Part shown: piece after piece, positions 26,554 through 35,501 of the stretch
How positions within the stretch are numbered: position 1 is the stretch's first letter
Layout: each line of letters begins with the position of its first letter
NCBI GenBank assembly: GCA_963758365.1
Contig: CAVWVB010000001.1
Location: 1,860,001-1,924,000 of the forward strand
DNA length: 64,000 nt
Source of the DNA: Dokdonella_A sp963758365
Lineage (GTDB): Bacteria > Pseudomonadota > Gammaproteobacteria > Xanthomonadales > Rhodanobacteraceae
Direction of reading: 5' to 3'
Notes under the pieces: model-generated
The model's input: only the letters and a program-made list of their open reading frames with translations
What the model was told of the DNA's origin: nothing
Databases searched by the model: none
Position numbers and translations under genes: made by a program

Positions 26554-27303
26554 TCACGTTTGCGCAGCCATGCAGATGGCGAGGAAATCAGCCGCCATCA
26601 ACGAGGCTCCACCGATCAATCCGCCGTCCACATCGGGCTGGCCGAACAGGTCGGCCGCGCTGGCGGGTTTGACACTGCCGCCATACAGGAGCCGCAGTGA
26701 GCTGGCGATTGTAGCATCGGCTCCGCGGAATTTGCCACGCATGAACGCGTGCACGGCCTGTGCCTGGGCCGGCGACGCGGTCCTGCCGGTGCCGATCGCC
26801 CAGACCGGTTCATACGCAACGAGAGCGCGCGCGAATGCCGTGGTGCCGGCCAGCGCGATCACCGCGTCGAGCTGGCGATCGATCACGGATTCGGTGCTGC
26901 CACGCTCGCGCTCGTCGAGCGATTCACCGACACACAGGATCGGCACCAGACCCGCACCCTGCGCGGCAACGAACTTCGCGGCAACCACCGCATCCGACTC
27001 CGCGTGATACTGGCGGCGCTCGGAATGACCGACCAGCACATGGCTGCAACCGATGTCCTTGAGCATCGAGGCGGCGACCTCTCCGGTGTAGGCGCCTGCG
27101 GCGTGTTCGCTGAGATCCTGCGCACCGAACACGATTGCCGCGTCACGATGTGCCGCGATCAGGTCGTCCAGATACGGAAACGGTGGCAGCACCGCGACGT
27201 CGACGCCCGCGGGCGCGCCGGCGGCGATTGCATCGACCAGCGCGTGGGCCATCGCGCGCGATCCGTGCATCTTCCAGTTGCCCGCGACCAGGGGAGTGCG
27301 CAT
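26554..27303 (-). CDS. tpiA: triose-phosphate isomerase
   Basis: TpiA interconverts dihydroxyacetone phosphate and glyceraldehyde 3-phosphate in glycolysis. The 249-residue form begins at ATG 27303 with MRTPLVAGNWKMHG. Catalytic residues are K11, H93 (VLVGHSERR) and E165 (YEPVWAIGTG), and the phosphate loop LLYGGSVKP is present. A 44-residue in-frame upstream extension has no similarity and was dropped. Confidence 0.98.
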   Translation of the reverse strand: MRTPLVAGNWKMHGSRAMAHALVDAIAAGAPAGVDVAVLPPFPYLDDLIAAHRDAAIVFGAQDLSEHAAGAYTGEVAASMLKDIGCSHVLVGHSERRQYHAESDAVVAAKFVAAQGAGLVPILCVGESLDERERGSTESVIDRQLDAVIALAGTTAFARALVAYEPVWAIGTGRTASPAQAQAVHAFMRGKFRGADATIASSLRLLYGGSVKPASAADLFGQPDVDGGLIGGASLMAADFLAICMAAQT

Positions 27304-27391
27304 CGTCGAAGGACCCGCCGACCAAAAGGGCCGCAAGAATAGCGAGCGCGCCGATGGGCGACAACCGGCCCACCACGCCGCGAGCGGTCGC

Positions 27392-29098
27392 CTAGCGCGA
27401 CTCGACCTGCGAGTGCGCGGCCCCGGGTTCCGCACCGAACTCGGCGAAATGCCCGTCGCGGTAACGCAGCCGGATCAGCGCCGCGGGCGCGACCGTGTTC
27501 GCGGGTCGCAGCGGCTCGAGGTAGGCGATCTCGAGGTTGCCGAGGCGTCGCCACGGCACGCGCCGGCCGTCGATCGCGAGCGCCTGGTACGGCGCTGCAT
27601 CGGCCGCGTCGACCGGCGCGCGCATGAGCTGGAAATAGGTCGGGTAGTCGGCATGGAACCAGCAATGCGCGACGCGATCGAGGTCGGGGCTGAGCGCCTT
27701 GACCATCGAATCGATCGACACGTAGCGGCTCCACTCGGGCGGCGGCTCGACGCCGAGCACGACGACCCCGCAGCGCGTGGCCGGCAGCGGCACGCGCGCG
27801 ATCGCGGCGACCACGTCGCGCGCGACCGCCGAAATCGCGAGCGAGCGCGTCGCGAACTCGCGCGCGGACTCGCGCGCGGCCCAGCCGAACGTCGCCGCGC
27901 CGAGTCCGAGCGCGAGCACGAGCAGCGCGCGAGCGCCGGGCGCGCAGGCATCCCACGCGCGCGTACATGCCGCGCCAATCACGAGCGCCAGTCCCGCGAT
28001 GCCGAGGTAGTAGAGCCGCGACTGCATCGCCGCGTCGATCGCGGACGCCTGCGTGCCGAGCGGCGCCGCGTTCAGCGCCGCGACCGGCGCCTGCAGCAAC
28101 GCGGGCAGCAGCAGCAGGCATGCGCCGCCGAGTGCGAGTTCGACCAGAGGCGCCTGCGCGGGTCGCGGCTGCGCCGGCCGGCGCATGCGCGCGACCGCCG
28201 CGAGCGCGAGCAGCACCGCGCCCGCGAGCACGACGCGCGAAAGAACTCCGAGGCGCGACCAGAACACGAGGTAACCCGGCGCCTGCCGGATCCAGTCGGC
28301 GACGCCCTTCGCGACCGCGCCCGCGAGCGGCATCGCGCCGGTCAGCCCGCTGCTCGCGGTGCCGAGCACGAGCGCGCGCCAGCCGAGGTAGAACGCGGCC
28401 AGCGCCCATGCGAACGCGATCGCGCGCAGCGCACGCTTGCGTTGCGTGGGCTCGCGCCATGCCCAGTGCGCCCACGCGATCGTCATCGCCGCGACCGCGA
28501 CGAGGCCGATCTCCTTCGACAGCATCGCCGCAAGCGCGGCGAGCAGCGCAAGTGCAACGTGCGCGCCGCCGCCAGCGTGCTCGCGGTACGCGAACGCGGC
28601 CTGCAGCGCGAGCAGCACGAACAGCGTCGCGAGCAGATCGAAACGCGCCGACCACCACAGCGCGCTGCCGAGCGCGGCCGGATGCAGCGCGAACAGCAGC
28701 GTGCACGACGTCGCGACCGCGCGCGGCACCGTCGCCCGCCGCAACAGGCCATACAGCGCGAGCGCGACCGCCGCATGCAGGCCGAGGTCGCCGAGCGCAT
28801 GCGCCGCATACTCGGTGCCGAACAGGCGCGTGCCGAGCCACATCGAGGCGAAACCGAGCGGACGGAACACCGATCCCGGCACCGGGAAATGATCGTGAAT
28901 GAACAGCGGCCATGGCGAGCCGAGCAGGCGCGCCATCGCGAGCTGGAAATAGTCGTCGCGACCCCAGAAGCCGTGGATGCCGGGCCAGTACGCGAGCGCG
29001 ATTGAGGCAACGATCAATGCGGCGCACGCGATTCCGGCCACCGCGTGCGGAAAGGCCGTGCGCTGCATGCTCGAGGCGGGAATCGGGGGGCTGGTCAT
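27392..29098 (-). CDS. polytopic membrane protein, GT-C glycosyltransferase-like
   Basis: Function not established. From ATG 29098 it has 568 residues with about ten or more hydrophobic segments in the first 440, then a soluble C-terminal domain of about 130. The first periplasmic loop carries an acid pair (GFWGRDDYFQLA, D48-D49) followed by VFRPLGFASMWLG. That layout is typical of GT-C enzymes, which move sugars from polyprenyl-phosphate donors. LSKEIGLVAV in a middle helix is also common in that fold. An ATG at 29068 is an alternative start; neither has a good ribosome site. Its codons are richer in CGCG than the neighbouring nuo genes. It could instead be a transport or sensing protein. 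Confidence 0.7.
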   Translation of the reverse strand: MTSPPIPASSMQRTAFPHAVAGIACAALIVASIALAYWPGIHGFWGRDDYFQLAMARLLGSPWPLFIHDHFPVPGSVFRPLGFASMWLGTRLFGTEYAAHALGDLGLHAAVALALYGLLRRATVPRAVATSCTLLFALHPAALGSALWWSARFDLLATLFVLLALQAAFAYREHAGGGAHVALALLAALAAMLSKEIGLVAVAAMTIAWAHWAWREPTQRKRALRAIAFAWALAAFYLGWRALVLGTASSGLTGAMPLAGAVAKGVADWIRQAPGYLVFWSRLGVLSRVVLAGAVLLALAAVARMRRPAQPRPAQAPLVELALGGACLLLLPALLQAPVAALNAAPLGTQASAIDAAMQSRLYYLGIAGLALVIGAACTRAWDACAPGARALLVLALGLGAATFGWAARESAREFATRSLAISAVARDVVAAIARVPLPATRCGVVVLGVEPPPEWSRYVSIDSMVKALSPDLDRVAHCWFHADYPTYFQLMRAPVDAADAAPYQALAIDGRRVPWRRLGNLEIAYLEPLRPANTVAPAALIRLRYRDGHFAEFGAEPGAAHSQVESR

Positions 29099-29235
29099 GT
29101 CGCCGGATGGACGGGGCTCGCGCAATGGTAGGCCGGGCGCGCCTGCCGCGCGCGGCGGCCGCTGCAAACCGGGTCAGGCCCGATCCACCGGCTGCGGCCG
29201 CCGTCTCGGCGCGCCGAACCGGAGTGCAACCCGGA

Positions 29236-29255
29236 CGGCGGGCTCGAACCCGCCG
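29236..29255 (-). terminator. stem-loop after the oxygenase gene
   Basis: CGGCGGG - CTCGAA - CCCGCCG forms a perfect 7-bp stem 14 bases beyond the oxygenase stop codon. There is no U-tract, so it is at best a weak or Rho-assisted end. Confidence 0.35.
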
Positions 29256-29268
29256 CATGAACCGCGCT

Positions 29269-30207
29269 TCAGATCAGCTTGATCTCGCGCAGGCGTTCGA
29301 GCAGGTAGTCGTGCGCGCTGATCGGCTGTGGATACCGGTTCGGATGCACCTCGTCGATGCACGAAGGCAGCACGTCGATCACGAAGTCCGGGTTCGGATG
29401 CAGGAAGAACGGCACCGAGTAGCGCGGCTCGCGCGCCTGCTCGCCGGGCGGATTCGTCACCCGGTGCGTCGTCGACGGATACACGTGGTTGGTCAGGCGC
29501 TGCAGCATGTCGCCGATGTTGACCACGATCGTGTCGGCCTCGGCCGTGAACGGCACCCACTCACCCCTGCGCGACCTGACCTCGAGCCCCTGCGCGCTCG
29601 CGCCGACCAGCAGCGTGATCAGGTTGATGTCCTCGTGCGCGCCCGCGCGCACGTTCGGGATGTCGGGCGCGGTGATCGGCGGGTAGTGGATCGGGCGCAG
29701 GATCGAGTTGCCGAAATTCGTCTTGTCGTCGAACCAGGTTTCCGGAAGGTCGATATGCAGCGCGAGCGCGCGCAGCACGCGCGAGCCGAGCGCGTCGAGC
29801 GCCTCGTAGAGTCCGTAGCCGTATTCGCGGAAGCCCGCGACCTCGGCCGGCCACAGGTTCGGTGCCATCACGTCGGCGTACTTCGAGTCGCGCGGGATCT
29901 CGCGGCCGACATGCCAGAACTCCTTGAGATCCGGATAGCGCGAATCCTTCGCGGTCTCGATGCCGAACGGCGTGTAGCCGCGCGCGCCGCCGCTGCCCTT
30001 GACGTGGTAGCGCATCTTGACCTCTGCCGGCAGCGCGAAGAAGCGCCGGAACACGTCGTAGGCGCCATCGACCATCGACTGCGCGATGCCATGGCCACGG
30101 ATCCCCGCGAAACCCCATTCGCGGTAGGCCGCGCCGAGTTCGGCGACGAACGCGGCGCGGTCGCTGTCGTAGCGGCGGATGTCGAGGGTCGGGATGCGCG
30201 AGGCCAT
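29269..30207 (-). CDS. isopenicillin-N-synthase-like 2-oxoglutarate/Fe(II) oxygenase
   Basis: A soluble non-heme iron dioxygenase; substrate unknown. The 312-residue protein has an N-terminal DIOX_N half (MASRIPTLDIRRYDSDR...) and a double-stranded beta-helix. The iron ligands are H191 and D193 (GAHEDINLITLL) and H248 (STTHRV). R262-x-S264 (PRYSVPFFLHP) would bind 2-oxoglutarate. Bacterial members act on diverse small molecules, and the neighbours give no pathway. The start is ATG 30207, in the same direction as glmM upstream but 253 bases away from it. Confidence 0.9.
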   Translation of the reverse strand: MASRIPTLDIRRYDSDRAAFVAELGAAYREWGFAGIRGHGIAQSMVDGAYDVFRRFFALPAEVKMRYHVKGSGGARGYTPFGIETAKDSRYPDLKEFWHVGREIPRDSKYADVMAPNLWPAEVAGFREYGYGLYEALDALGSRVLRALALHIDLPETWFDDKTNFGNSILRPIHYPPITAPDIPNVRAGAHEDINLITLLVGASAQGLEVRSRRGEWVPFTAEADTIVVNIGDMLQRLTNHVYPSTTHRVTNPPGEQAREPRYSVPFFLHPNPDFVIDVLPSCIDEVHPNRYPQPISAHDYLLERLREIKLI

Positions 30208-30460
30208 CGCGTGATGATGCCTCAGCGGGCGCGCCGCGGAAACCGGTCAGGCGAGCGGATTGCGCAGGCGCCTGCAGGCCGACACCAAGTCGCCACGTGC
30301 GCGTACGCCAGCAGAAGGTTCGCGCCCCTCGGGTTGGTCCCGGTCAGTCGCGGCGCCGGCCGAGTGCGGCGCGGTGTCGTGTTGCGCGGCGATCGGCGCG
30401 GCCATCGATGCAGCCCCCAAGAAGACGTGCAACGATCGCTCCGCGCAGGCGCGGATGCTG

Positions 30461-31810
30461 TCAGGCGCGCGCTGCGGCCGACCGTACCGCGCCCGCGAGT
30501 TCCTCGGCGAGCCGCGCGACCAGCGCCGCGTCGCCGGCTTCGACGGTCACGCGCACGAGCGGCTCGGTGCCGGACGGGCGCAGCACGACTCGGCCCTGTC
30601 CTTCGAGTTCGGCGTCGACGCGCGCGAGCACCTGCTGCACGTCCGCGTCGGCGACCAGTTCGGCGCCGCCCGCGACGCGGATGTTGAGCGTCGTCTGCGC
30701 GACCTTGCGCATGCCGGCAACCGCTTCGTCGAGCGTGCGTCGCGTGCGCACGAGCACTTCGAGCACCTGCAATGCGCTGACAATCGCGTCGCCGCTGCTC
30801 GCGCGGTCGAGGGTCAGGATGTGGCCCGAGGTTTCGCCGCCGAGCACGCCCGCATGCTGCTTGAGCTGCTGCAACACGTAGCGGTCGCCGACATTGGCGC
30901 GCACGAACGCCACGCCAAGTTCGCGCATCGCGCGCTCGAGGCCGTAGTTGCTCATCAGGGTGCCGACCAGCGGGCCGCGCAGGCGGCCGCTCGCATGCCA
31001 GTCGGTGGCGAGCACGTAGAGCAGCTGGTCGCCGTCGACGAGCGCGCCGTGGCGGTCGATCATCTGCACGCGGTCGCCGTCGCCGTCGAACGCGATGCCG
31101 AGGTCGGCGCCGGCCGCGACCACCGCGCGCGTCAGCGCCTGCGGGCTGGTCGAGCCGACCTTGCGGTTGATGTTGAGGCCGTCGGGCTGGTTGCCGATCG
31201 CGCTGACCTCAGCGCCGAGTTCGGCGAACACGAGCGGCGCGATCTGGTAGGTCGCGCCGTGTGCGCAGTCGAGCACGATCGTGAGGCCGCGCAGGTTGAA
31301 CGAACCGGGCACGGTCGACTTGCAGAACTCCGCATAGCGCACCGCGGCGTCGCGGATGCGCACGACCTTGCCGATGTCCTTCGATTCGACCGTCGCGAAC
31401 GGCGCCTCGAGCTCGGCCTCGATCGCGTGCTCGACCGCATCGTCGAGCTTCTCGCCCTCGGCCGAGAAGAACTTGATGCCGTTGTCCTCGTGCGGGTTGT
31501 GCGAGGCGCTGATCACGATCCCGGCGCTCGCGCGCAAGGAACGCGTGAGCCAGGCCACCGCGGGCGTCGGCATCGGCCCGAGCAGGCTCACGTCGGCACC
31601 GGCCGCAACCAGGCCCGCCTCGAGCGCGGACTCGAACATGTAGCCGGACACGCGCGTGTCCTTGCCGATCACGACGTTCGGATTCGCGGCGGGACCACCG
31701 AGCACGCTGCCGACCGCGCGGCCGAGCTTGAGCATGAATTCGGCGGTGATCGGCCACTCGCCGACACGGCCGCGGATGCCGTCGGTGCCGAAGTAGCGTT
31801 TCGCGCTCAT
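30461..31810 (-). CDS. glmM: phosphoglucosamine mutase
   Basis: GlmM converts glucosamine 6-phosphate to the 1-phosphate on the way to UDP-GlcNAc for peptidoglycan and LPS. It has 449 residues from ATG 31810 (MSAKRYFGTDGIRG). The phosphoserine loop SASHNPHEDNGIK places the phosphorylated serine at about S103. The magnesium loop is AFDGDGDRV, the sugar loop GGETSGH, and the phosphate-binding end RPSGTEPLVRV. It stands apart from folP/ftsH here. Confidence 0.97.
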   Translation of the reverse strand: MSAKRYFGTDGIRGRVGEWPITAEFMLKLGRAVGSVLGGPAANPNVVIGKDTRVSGYMFESALEAGLVAAGADVSLLGPMPTPAVAWLTRSLRASAGIVISASHNPHEDNGIKFFSAEGEKLDDAVEHAIEAELEAPFATVESKDIGKVVRIRDAAVRYAEFCKSTVPGSFNLRGLTIVLDCAHGATYQIAPLVFAELGAEVSAIGNQPDGLNINRKVGSTSPQALTRAVVAAGADLGIAFDGDGDRVQMIDRHGALVDGDQLLYVLATDWHASGRLRGPLVGTLMSNYGLERAMRELGVAFVRANVGDRYVLQQLKQHAGVLGGETSGHILTLDRASSGDAIVSALQVLEVLVRTRRTLDEAVAGMRKVAQTTLNIRVAGGAELVADADVQQVLARVDAELEGQGRVVLRPSGTEPLVRVTVEAGDAALVARLAEELAGAVRSAAARA

Positions 31811-31922
31811 GCGGTTGCGCAAACCGGGTGCGCCCGCGGCCCGCGGCCGACCGTGCGCCGCATCGCGTTGGCGCTGTGGTTGCGCGGCCCTTGGCTCCCC
31901 GCCCGCGGCCCCGCGTCCACCT

Positions 31923-32807
31923 TCAGTCGCCCATCTGCTTCTGGCGATGCTCCCAGCGTTCCTGCGCGTCGAGGCTCAGCGTCGCGATCGGACGCGCCTC
32001 GAGGCGGTCGATGCCGATTTCCTCATCGGTCTCCTCGCAGAAGCCGTAGCGGCCTTCCTCGATGCGCTTGAGCGCCTTGTCGATCTTCGCGATCAGCTTG
32101 CGGTAACGGTCGCGCGTGCGCAGCTCGAGCGAGTTTTCGGTCTCGCGCGTCGCGCGCTCGGCTTCGTCGCCGACGTCACGCACTTCGTCGCGCAGGCTCT
32201 CGATCGTCTGGCGGCTCTCCTCGACCAGTTCCTCGCGCCATTTCGACAACTTGTCGCGGAAGTACTGCAACTGGCGCGGACTCATGTACTCCTCGTGCGC
32301 GCTCGGCCTGTAACTCTTGGGCAGTTCGATCGACACGGTGGCTGGAAGTGCATAGTGACCGTCCTGCATGGTCACGCCGTTTTCCTTCGCCGCGGCCTTG
32401 CGCCGTTTCATGTTCCTGGATGCTGCAATTGCGGACTTGCTCGTGCTCACGGATTTCCTGGTACTGGACTGGTTGCCGCCCGCAGACGGTTTCGCCTTGG
32501 CTGCCGGCGGCGATGCGGGCTTCTTCGCGACGTTCCTGACCGGCGATGCCTTCGCGCGCTTTGCCTGGACGGACTTGACCTTCCTCGCGGGTACCGCCTT
32601 GCGTGCCTGTACCTTCTTCGCAGGCTTCGCCGCGGATTTCATCGGCTTCTTCGCGGGCGCAGATTTCCCGGTTGCCTTCCTTACAGCCTTTGCCGGCACC
32701 TTGCGCTTCGCCGCCGACCTCGATGCCGGCTTGCGCGACACCGCCGCACGCGTCGACGTTCTCGTCGACTTCGCGGTTTTGCCTGCCTTGGGTTTGTTCT
32801 TGACCAT
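31923..32807 (-). CDS. dksA: DksA-type RNA polymerase factor with histone-H1-like N-terminal tail
   Basis: DksA proteins insert a coiled coil into the polymerase secondary channel and act with ppGpp. The C-terminal ~125 residues form the DksA module: coiled coil with tip motif DVGDEA (DxxDxA) and the globular part YGFCEETDEEIGIDRLEARP. Of the four zinc cysteines only C257 remains; the others are T260, S278 and A281. That C/T/S/A pattern is known from zinc-independent DksA2 of Pseudomonas. The first ~145 residues are a Lys/Ala/Arg/Pro tail full of PAKK- and SAAK-like repeats, resembling histone H1, and probably bind nucleic acid (inference). The start is ATG 32807. In-frame ATGs further in could give a tail-less product. 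Confidence 0.9.
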   Translation of the reverse strand: MVKNKPKAGKTAKSTRTSTRAAVSRKPASRSAAKRKVPAKAVRKATGKSAPAKKPMKSAAKPAKKVQARKAVPARKVKSVQAKRAKASPVRNVAKKPASPPAAKAKPSAGGNQSSTRKSVSTSKSAIAASRNMKRRKAAAKENGVTMQDGHYALPATVSIELPKSYRPSAHEEYMSPRQLQYFRDKLSKWREELVEESRQTIESLRDEVRDVGDEAERATRETENSLELRTRDRYRKLIAKIDKALKRIEEGRYGFCEETDEEIGIDRLEARPIATLSLDAQERWEHRQKQMGD

Positions 32808-32926
32808 TCCTCTAGCCTATCTTGTGACGCGGCGGTCGCGTGTTATAGCCTAACTGCCACCCCCCGGCAACCGCCGAAAATCCCAGCCGCGACGCGCGAT
32901 TGCGCGCGCGAGCCGCAACGCGCACG

Positions 32927-33196
32927 ATGTCTCGTCCGATCATATTCCTTATTCGTTCCTACAAGCGCCTGCTGAGTCCACTGCTGGGGTCGCGCTGCCG
33001 CTTCGACCCGAGCTGCTCGGACTATGCGCGCGTCGCGGTTGCCCGCTTCGGTGCGATACGCGGCGGCTGGCTCGCGGTGTGCCGGATCGGGCGCTGCCAG
33101 CCTCTCAGCCCAGGCGGCTTCGATCCGGTTCCGTTCGAGTTCCGCTTCTGGCCTGCCCGCATCACGCCATCCGAACAGGACCACGACCATGACTGA
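32927..33196 (+). CDS. yidD: membrane protein insertion efficiency factor YidD
   Basis: YidD is a small, partly membrane-associated protein thought to help YidC-dependent insertion. The 89-residue product has the family start PIIFLIRSYKRLLSPLLG and the motif CRFDPSCSDYA, plus GGWLAVCRIGRCQPLSPGG. It usually sits between rnpA and yidC; here it is alone, overlapping the dihydroorotase start by 8 bases. ATG 32927 was chosen because the protein then begins exactly at the family N-terminus. Confidence 0.93.
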   Translation: MSRPIIFLIRSYKRLLSPLLGSRCRFDPSCSDYARVAVARFGAIRGGWLAVCRIGRCQPLSPGGFDPVPFEFRFWPARITPSEQDHDHD

Positions 33197-34523
33197 CTGG
33201 CTGATCACCAATGCGGAACTCGTCAACGAAGGCCGGCGCTTCCACGCCGACCTGCGCATCCGCGACGGGCGCATCGAGCGCATCGATGCCGCATTGAGTG
33301 CGCGCGCGGGCGAACGCGTGATGGACGCGAACGGGCGCTGGCTGCTGCCCGGCATGATCGACGATCAGGTCCATTTCCGCGAGCCGGGCCTGACCCACAA
33401 GGCGGACATCGAATCCGAATCGCGCGCCTGTATCGCCGGCGGCATCACCAGTTTCATGGAGATGCCGAACACGCGGCCGCCGGCGACCGACCACGCGGCG
33501 CTGGAAGCGAAGTACGCGCGCGCGGCCGAAGTTTCGCGCGCGAACCATGCGTTCTACTTCGGCGCGACCAACGACAACATCGCCGCGATCCGCACGCTCG
33601 ACCCGAGTTCGGCGCCCGGCATCAAGGTGTTCATGGGCGCCTCGACCGGGAATATGCTGGTCGACGATCCGGCCACGCTCGACGCGATCTTCCGCGACGC
33701 GCCGGTACCGATCATCACCCATTGCGAGGATACGCCGACGATCCTCGCCAACGAGGCTGCAGCGCGCGCACGCTGGGGCGACGACATTCCGATCGCGCAG
33801 CATCCGGCGATCCGTTCCCGCGAGGCGTGCATCAAGTCCACGCAACTGGCCCTCTCGCTCGCGCGCCGGCACGGCACGCGCCTGCACGTACTGCATGTCT
33901 CGACCGCAGACGAATGCGCGCTGTTCGAGCCGGGCCCGGTCGCGGGCAAGCGCATCACCGCCGAAACCTGCGTGCATTACCTCCAATTCTGCGACGCCGA
34001 CTATGCGCGCCTCGGCACGCTGATCAAGTGCAACCCGGCGATCAAGACCGCGGCCGACCGCGACGCGATCACGCGCGCGCTCGCGGAAAGCCGCCTCGAC
34101 GTGCTCGCGACCGACCACGCACCGCACCTGGCCACGGAAAAGTCCCAGCAGTATCCGCGCGCACCGTCGGGCCTGCCGCTCGTGCAGTTCGCGCTGCAAT
34201 GCGCACTCGAACGCGTGTTCGAGGGCCGGCTCGGTCTCGAGCGCGTGGTCGAGGCCGTAACGCACGCGCCGGCGACCCTGTTCGACGTGCGCGAGCGCGG
34301 ATTCCTGCGCGAGGGATACCACGCCGACCTCGTGCTCGTGGATCCCCTCAGACCGCATGCCGTGACCGCCGCGGAAGTGCTGTCCAAATGCAGATGGACG
34401 CCGTTCGAAGGCGCGACGTTCCGCTCCAGCATCGCCGCCACGTTCGTGAACGGGCATCTCGCGTGGCACGAAGGCCGGCTCGACGACGCGGTCCGCGGCA
34501 TGCGCCTGGAATTCACGCGATGA
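33189..34523 (+). CDS. pyrC: dihydroorotase, class I-like
   Basis: Dihydroorotase closes carbamoyl-aspartate to dihydroorotate in pyrimidine synthesis. The 444-residue protein starts at ATG 33189 (MTDWLITNAELVNEGRRFHA). Metal site elements are DDQVHFREPG, the carbamylated-lysine segment IKVFMGASTG, ITHCED, HVLHVSTADE and the catalytic ATDHAPH. In the first element glutamine (Q60) stands where class I enzymes normally have the first histidine of DxHxH; I recall this as normal for a Bacteroidetes/Lysobacterales subgroup. Its stop overlaps the start of the M23 peptidase gene. Confidence 0.93.
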   Translation: MTDWLITNAELVNEGRRFHADLRIRDGRIERIDAALSARAGERVMDANGRWLLPGMIDDQVHFREPGLTHKADIESESRACIAGGITSFMEMPNTRPPATDHAALEAKYARAAEVSRANHAFYFGATNDNIAAIRTLDPSSAPGIKVFMGASTGNMLVDDPATLDAIFRDAPVPIITHCEDTPTILANEAAARARWGDDIPIAQHPAIRSREACIKSTQLALSLARRHGTRLHVLHVSTADECALFEPGPVAGKRITAETCVHYLQFCDADYARLGTLIKCNPAIKTAADRDAITRALAESRLDVLATDHAPHLATEKSQQYPRAPSGLPLVQFALQCALERVFEGRLGLERVVEAVTHAPATLFDVRERGFLREGYHADLVLVDPLRPHAVTAAEVLSKCRWTPFEGATFRSSIAATFVNGHLAWHEGRLDDAVRGMRLEFTR

Positions 34524-35374
34524 TCGCGGCGGCGCACCCGCGCCGGATTGCATGTGGGCTGCTCGCGCTGATACTCGGCCTGCTGCTGCCCTGCGCGATG
34601 GCCGCGGCAGCGGACGACTTTCCGGCATCGGTGTCGCAGGGCGCGCTGGTGATCGGAAAGGTCGCTGCGGGCAGCACGGTGCGCTACGACGGCCGCGACC
34701 TGCTCGTCGCGGACGATGGCGCGGTCGTGTTCGGGGTCGGACGCGACGAGCACGGTCCCCTGAGTCTCGATGTGCGCGCTCGCGACGGCCGCGACCGGCG
34801 CATTTCGATCGAGGTCGTCGCGCGCGACTGGCCGGTCGAACGCGTCGAAGGCGTGCCGCCCGCGACCGTCGAACCGCCTCCCGCGATCGCCGCGCGGATC
34901 CGCCGCGAACAGGCGCGCGTGGGCGCCGCGCGTTCGCGCGATGATGCGCGCGACGATTTCGAGGAACGCTTCATCTGGCCGGTCGAGGGTCGTATCAGCG
35001 GGCGCTTCGGCAACCAGCGCATCTACAACGGCATCCCGAAATCACCGCATTCGGGCATGGACATCGCGGCCGCACAGGGCACGCCCGTAAAGGCGCCCGC
35101 GAGCGGACTGGTCACGTTCGCCGACCCCGGACTCTACTTGACCGGCGGTACCGTGCTGATCGACCACGGCCATGGGGTCAGCTCCAATTTCCTGCACCTT
35201 TCGCGCATCGACGTGAAGGTGGGCGACCGCGTCGTCCAGGGCGAGGTCATCGGCGCTGTCGGCATGACCGGCCGCGCGACAGGCCCGCACCTGCACTGGG
35301 GTCTCAGCTGGTTCGGCGTGCGGCTGGATCCATTGCTGCTGAGCGGCATCGCCGAGACCGCAGCGCGCCAGTGA
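34520..35374 (+). CDS. M23 family peptidoglycan endopeptidase, secreted
   Basis: LytM-type zinc metallopeptidase, probably cutting peptidoglycan cross-links in the periplasm or regulating an amidase. It has 284 residues: signal peptide at 1-28 (LLALILGLLLPCAMAAAA), a beta-rich N-terminal domain, then the M23 domain from about 150. HSGMDIAA supplies His and Asp ligands and GPHLHWGL the HxH, so the site looks catalytically complete. The ATG overlaps the dihydroorotase TGA (ATGA), so the two are co-translated. Confidence 0.92.
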   Translation: MIAAAHPRRIACGLLALILGLLLPCAMAAAADDFPASVSQGALVIGKVAAGSTVRYDGRDLLVADDGAVVFGVGRDEHGPLSLDVRARDGRDRRISIEVVARDWPVERVEGVPPATVEPPPAIAARIRREQARVGAARSRDDARDDFEERFIWPVEGRISGRFGNQRIYNGIPKSPHSGMDIAAAQGTPVKAPASGLVTFADPGLYLTGGTVLIDHGHGVSSNFLHLSRIDVKVGDRVVQGEVIGAVGMTGRATGPHLHWGLSWFGVRLDPLLLSGIAETAARQ

Positions 35375-35501
35375 GTTGCCGGGATCGCGCGCCGCGGGTC
35401 CGAGCGCAGAATGAGGAGCGCGCACAGGACCAGGGAGGCAATACGGCGCGTCGAAGGATGCGGCGAGTGGCAAGTCCAGGAGGAGCTTTTTCAGCGTCCT
35501 G

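Noticed and set aside
29236..29255. tRNA-like T-arm (CGGGCTCGAACCCG)
   Set aside because: The hairpin resembles a T-arm, but no acceptor, D-arm or anticodon arm can be folded around it.
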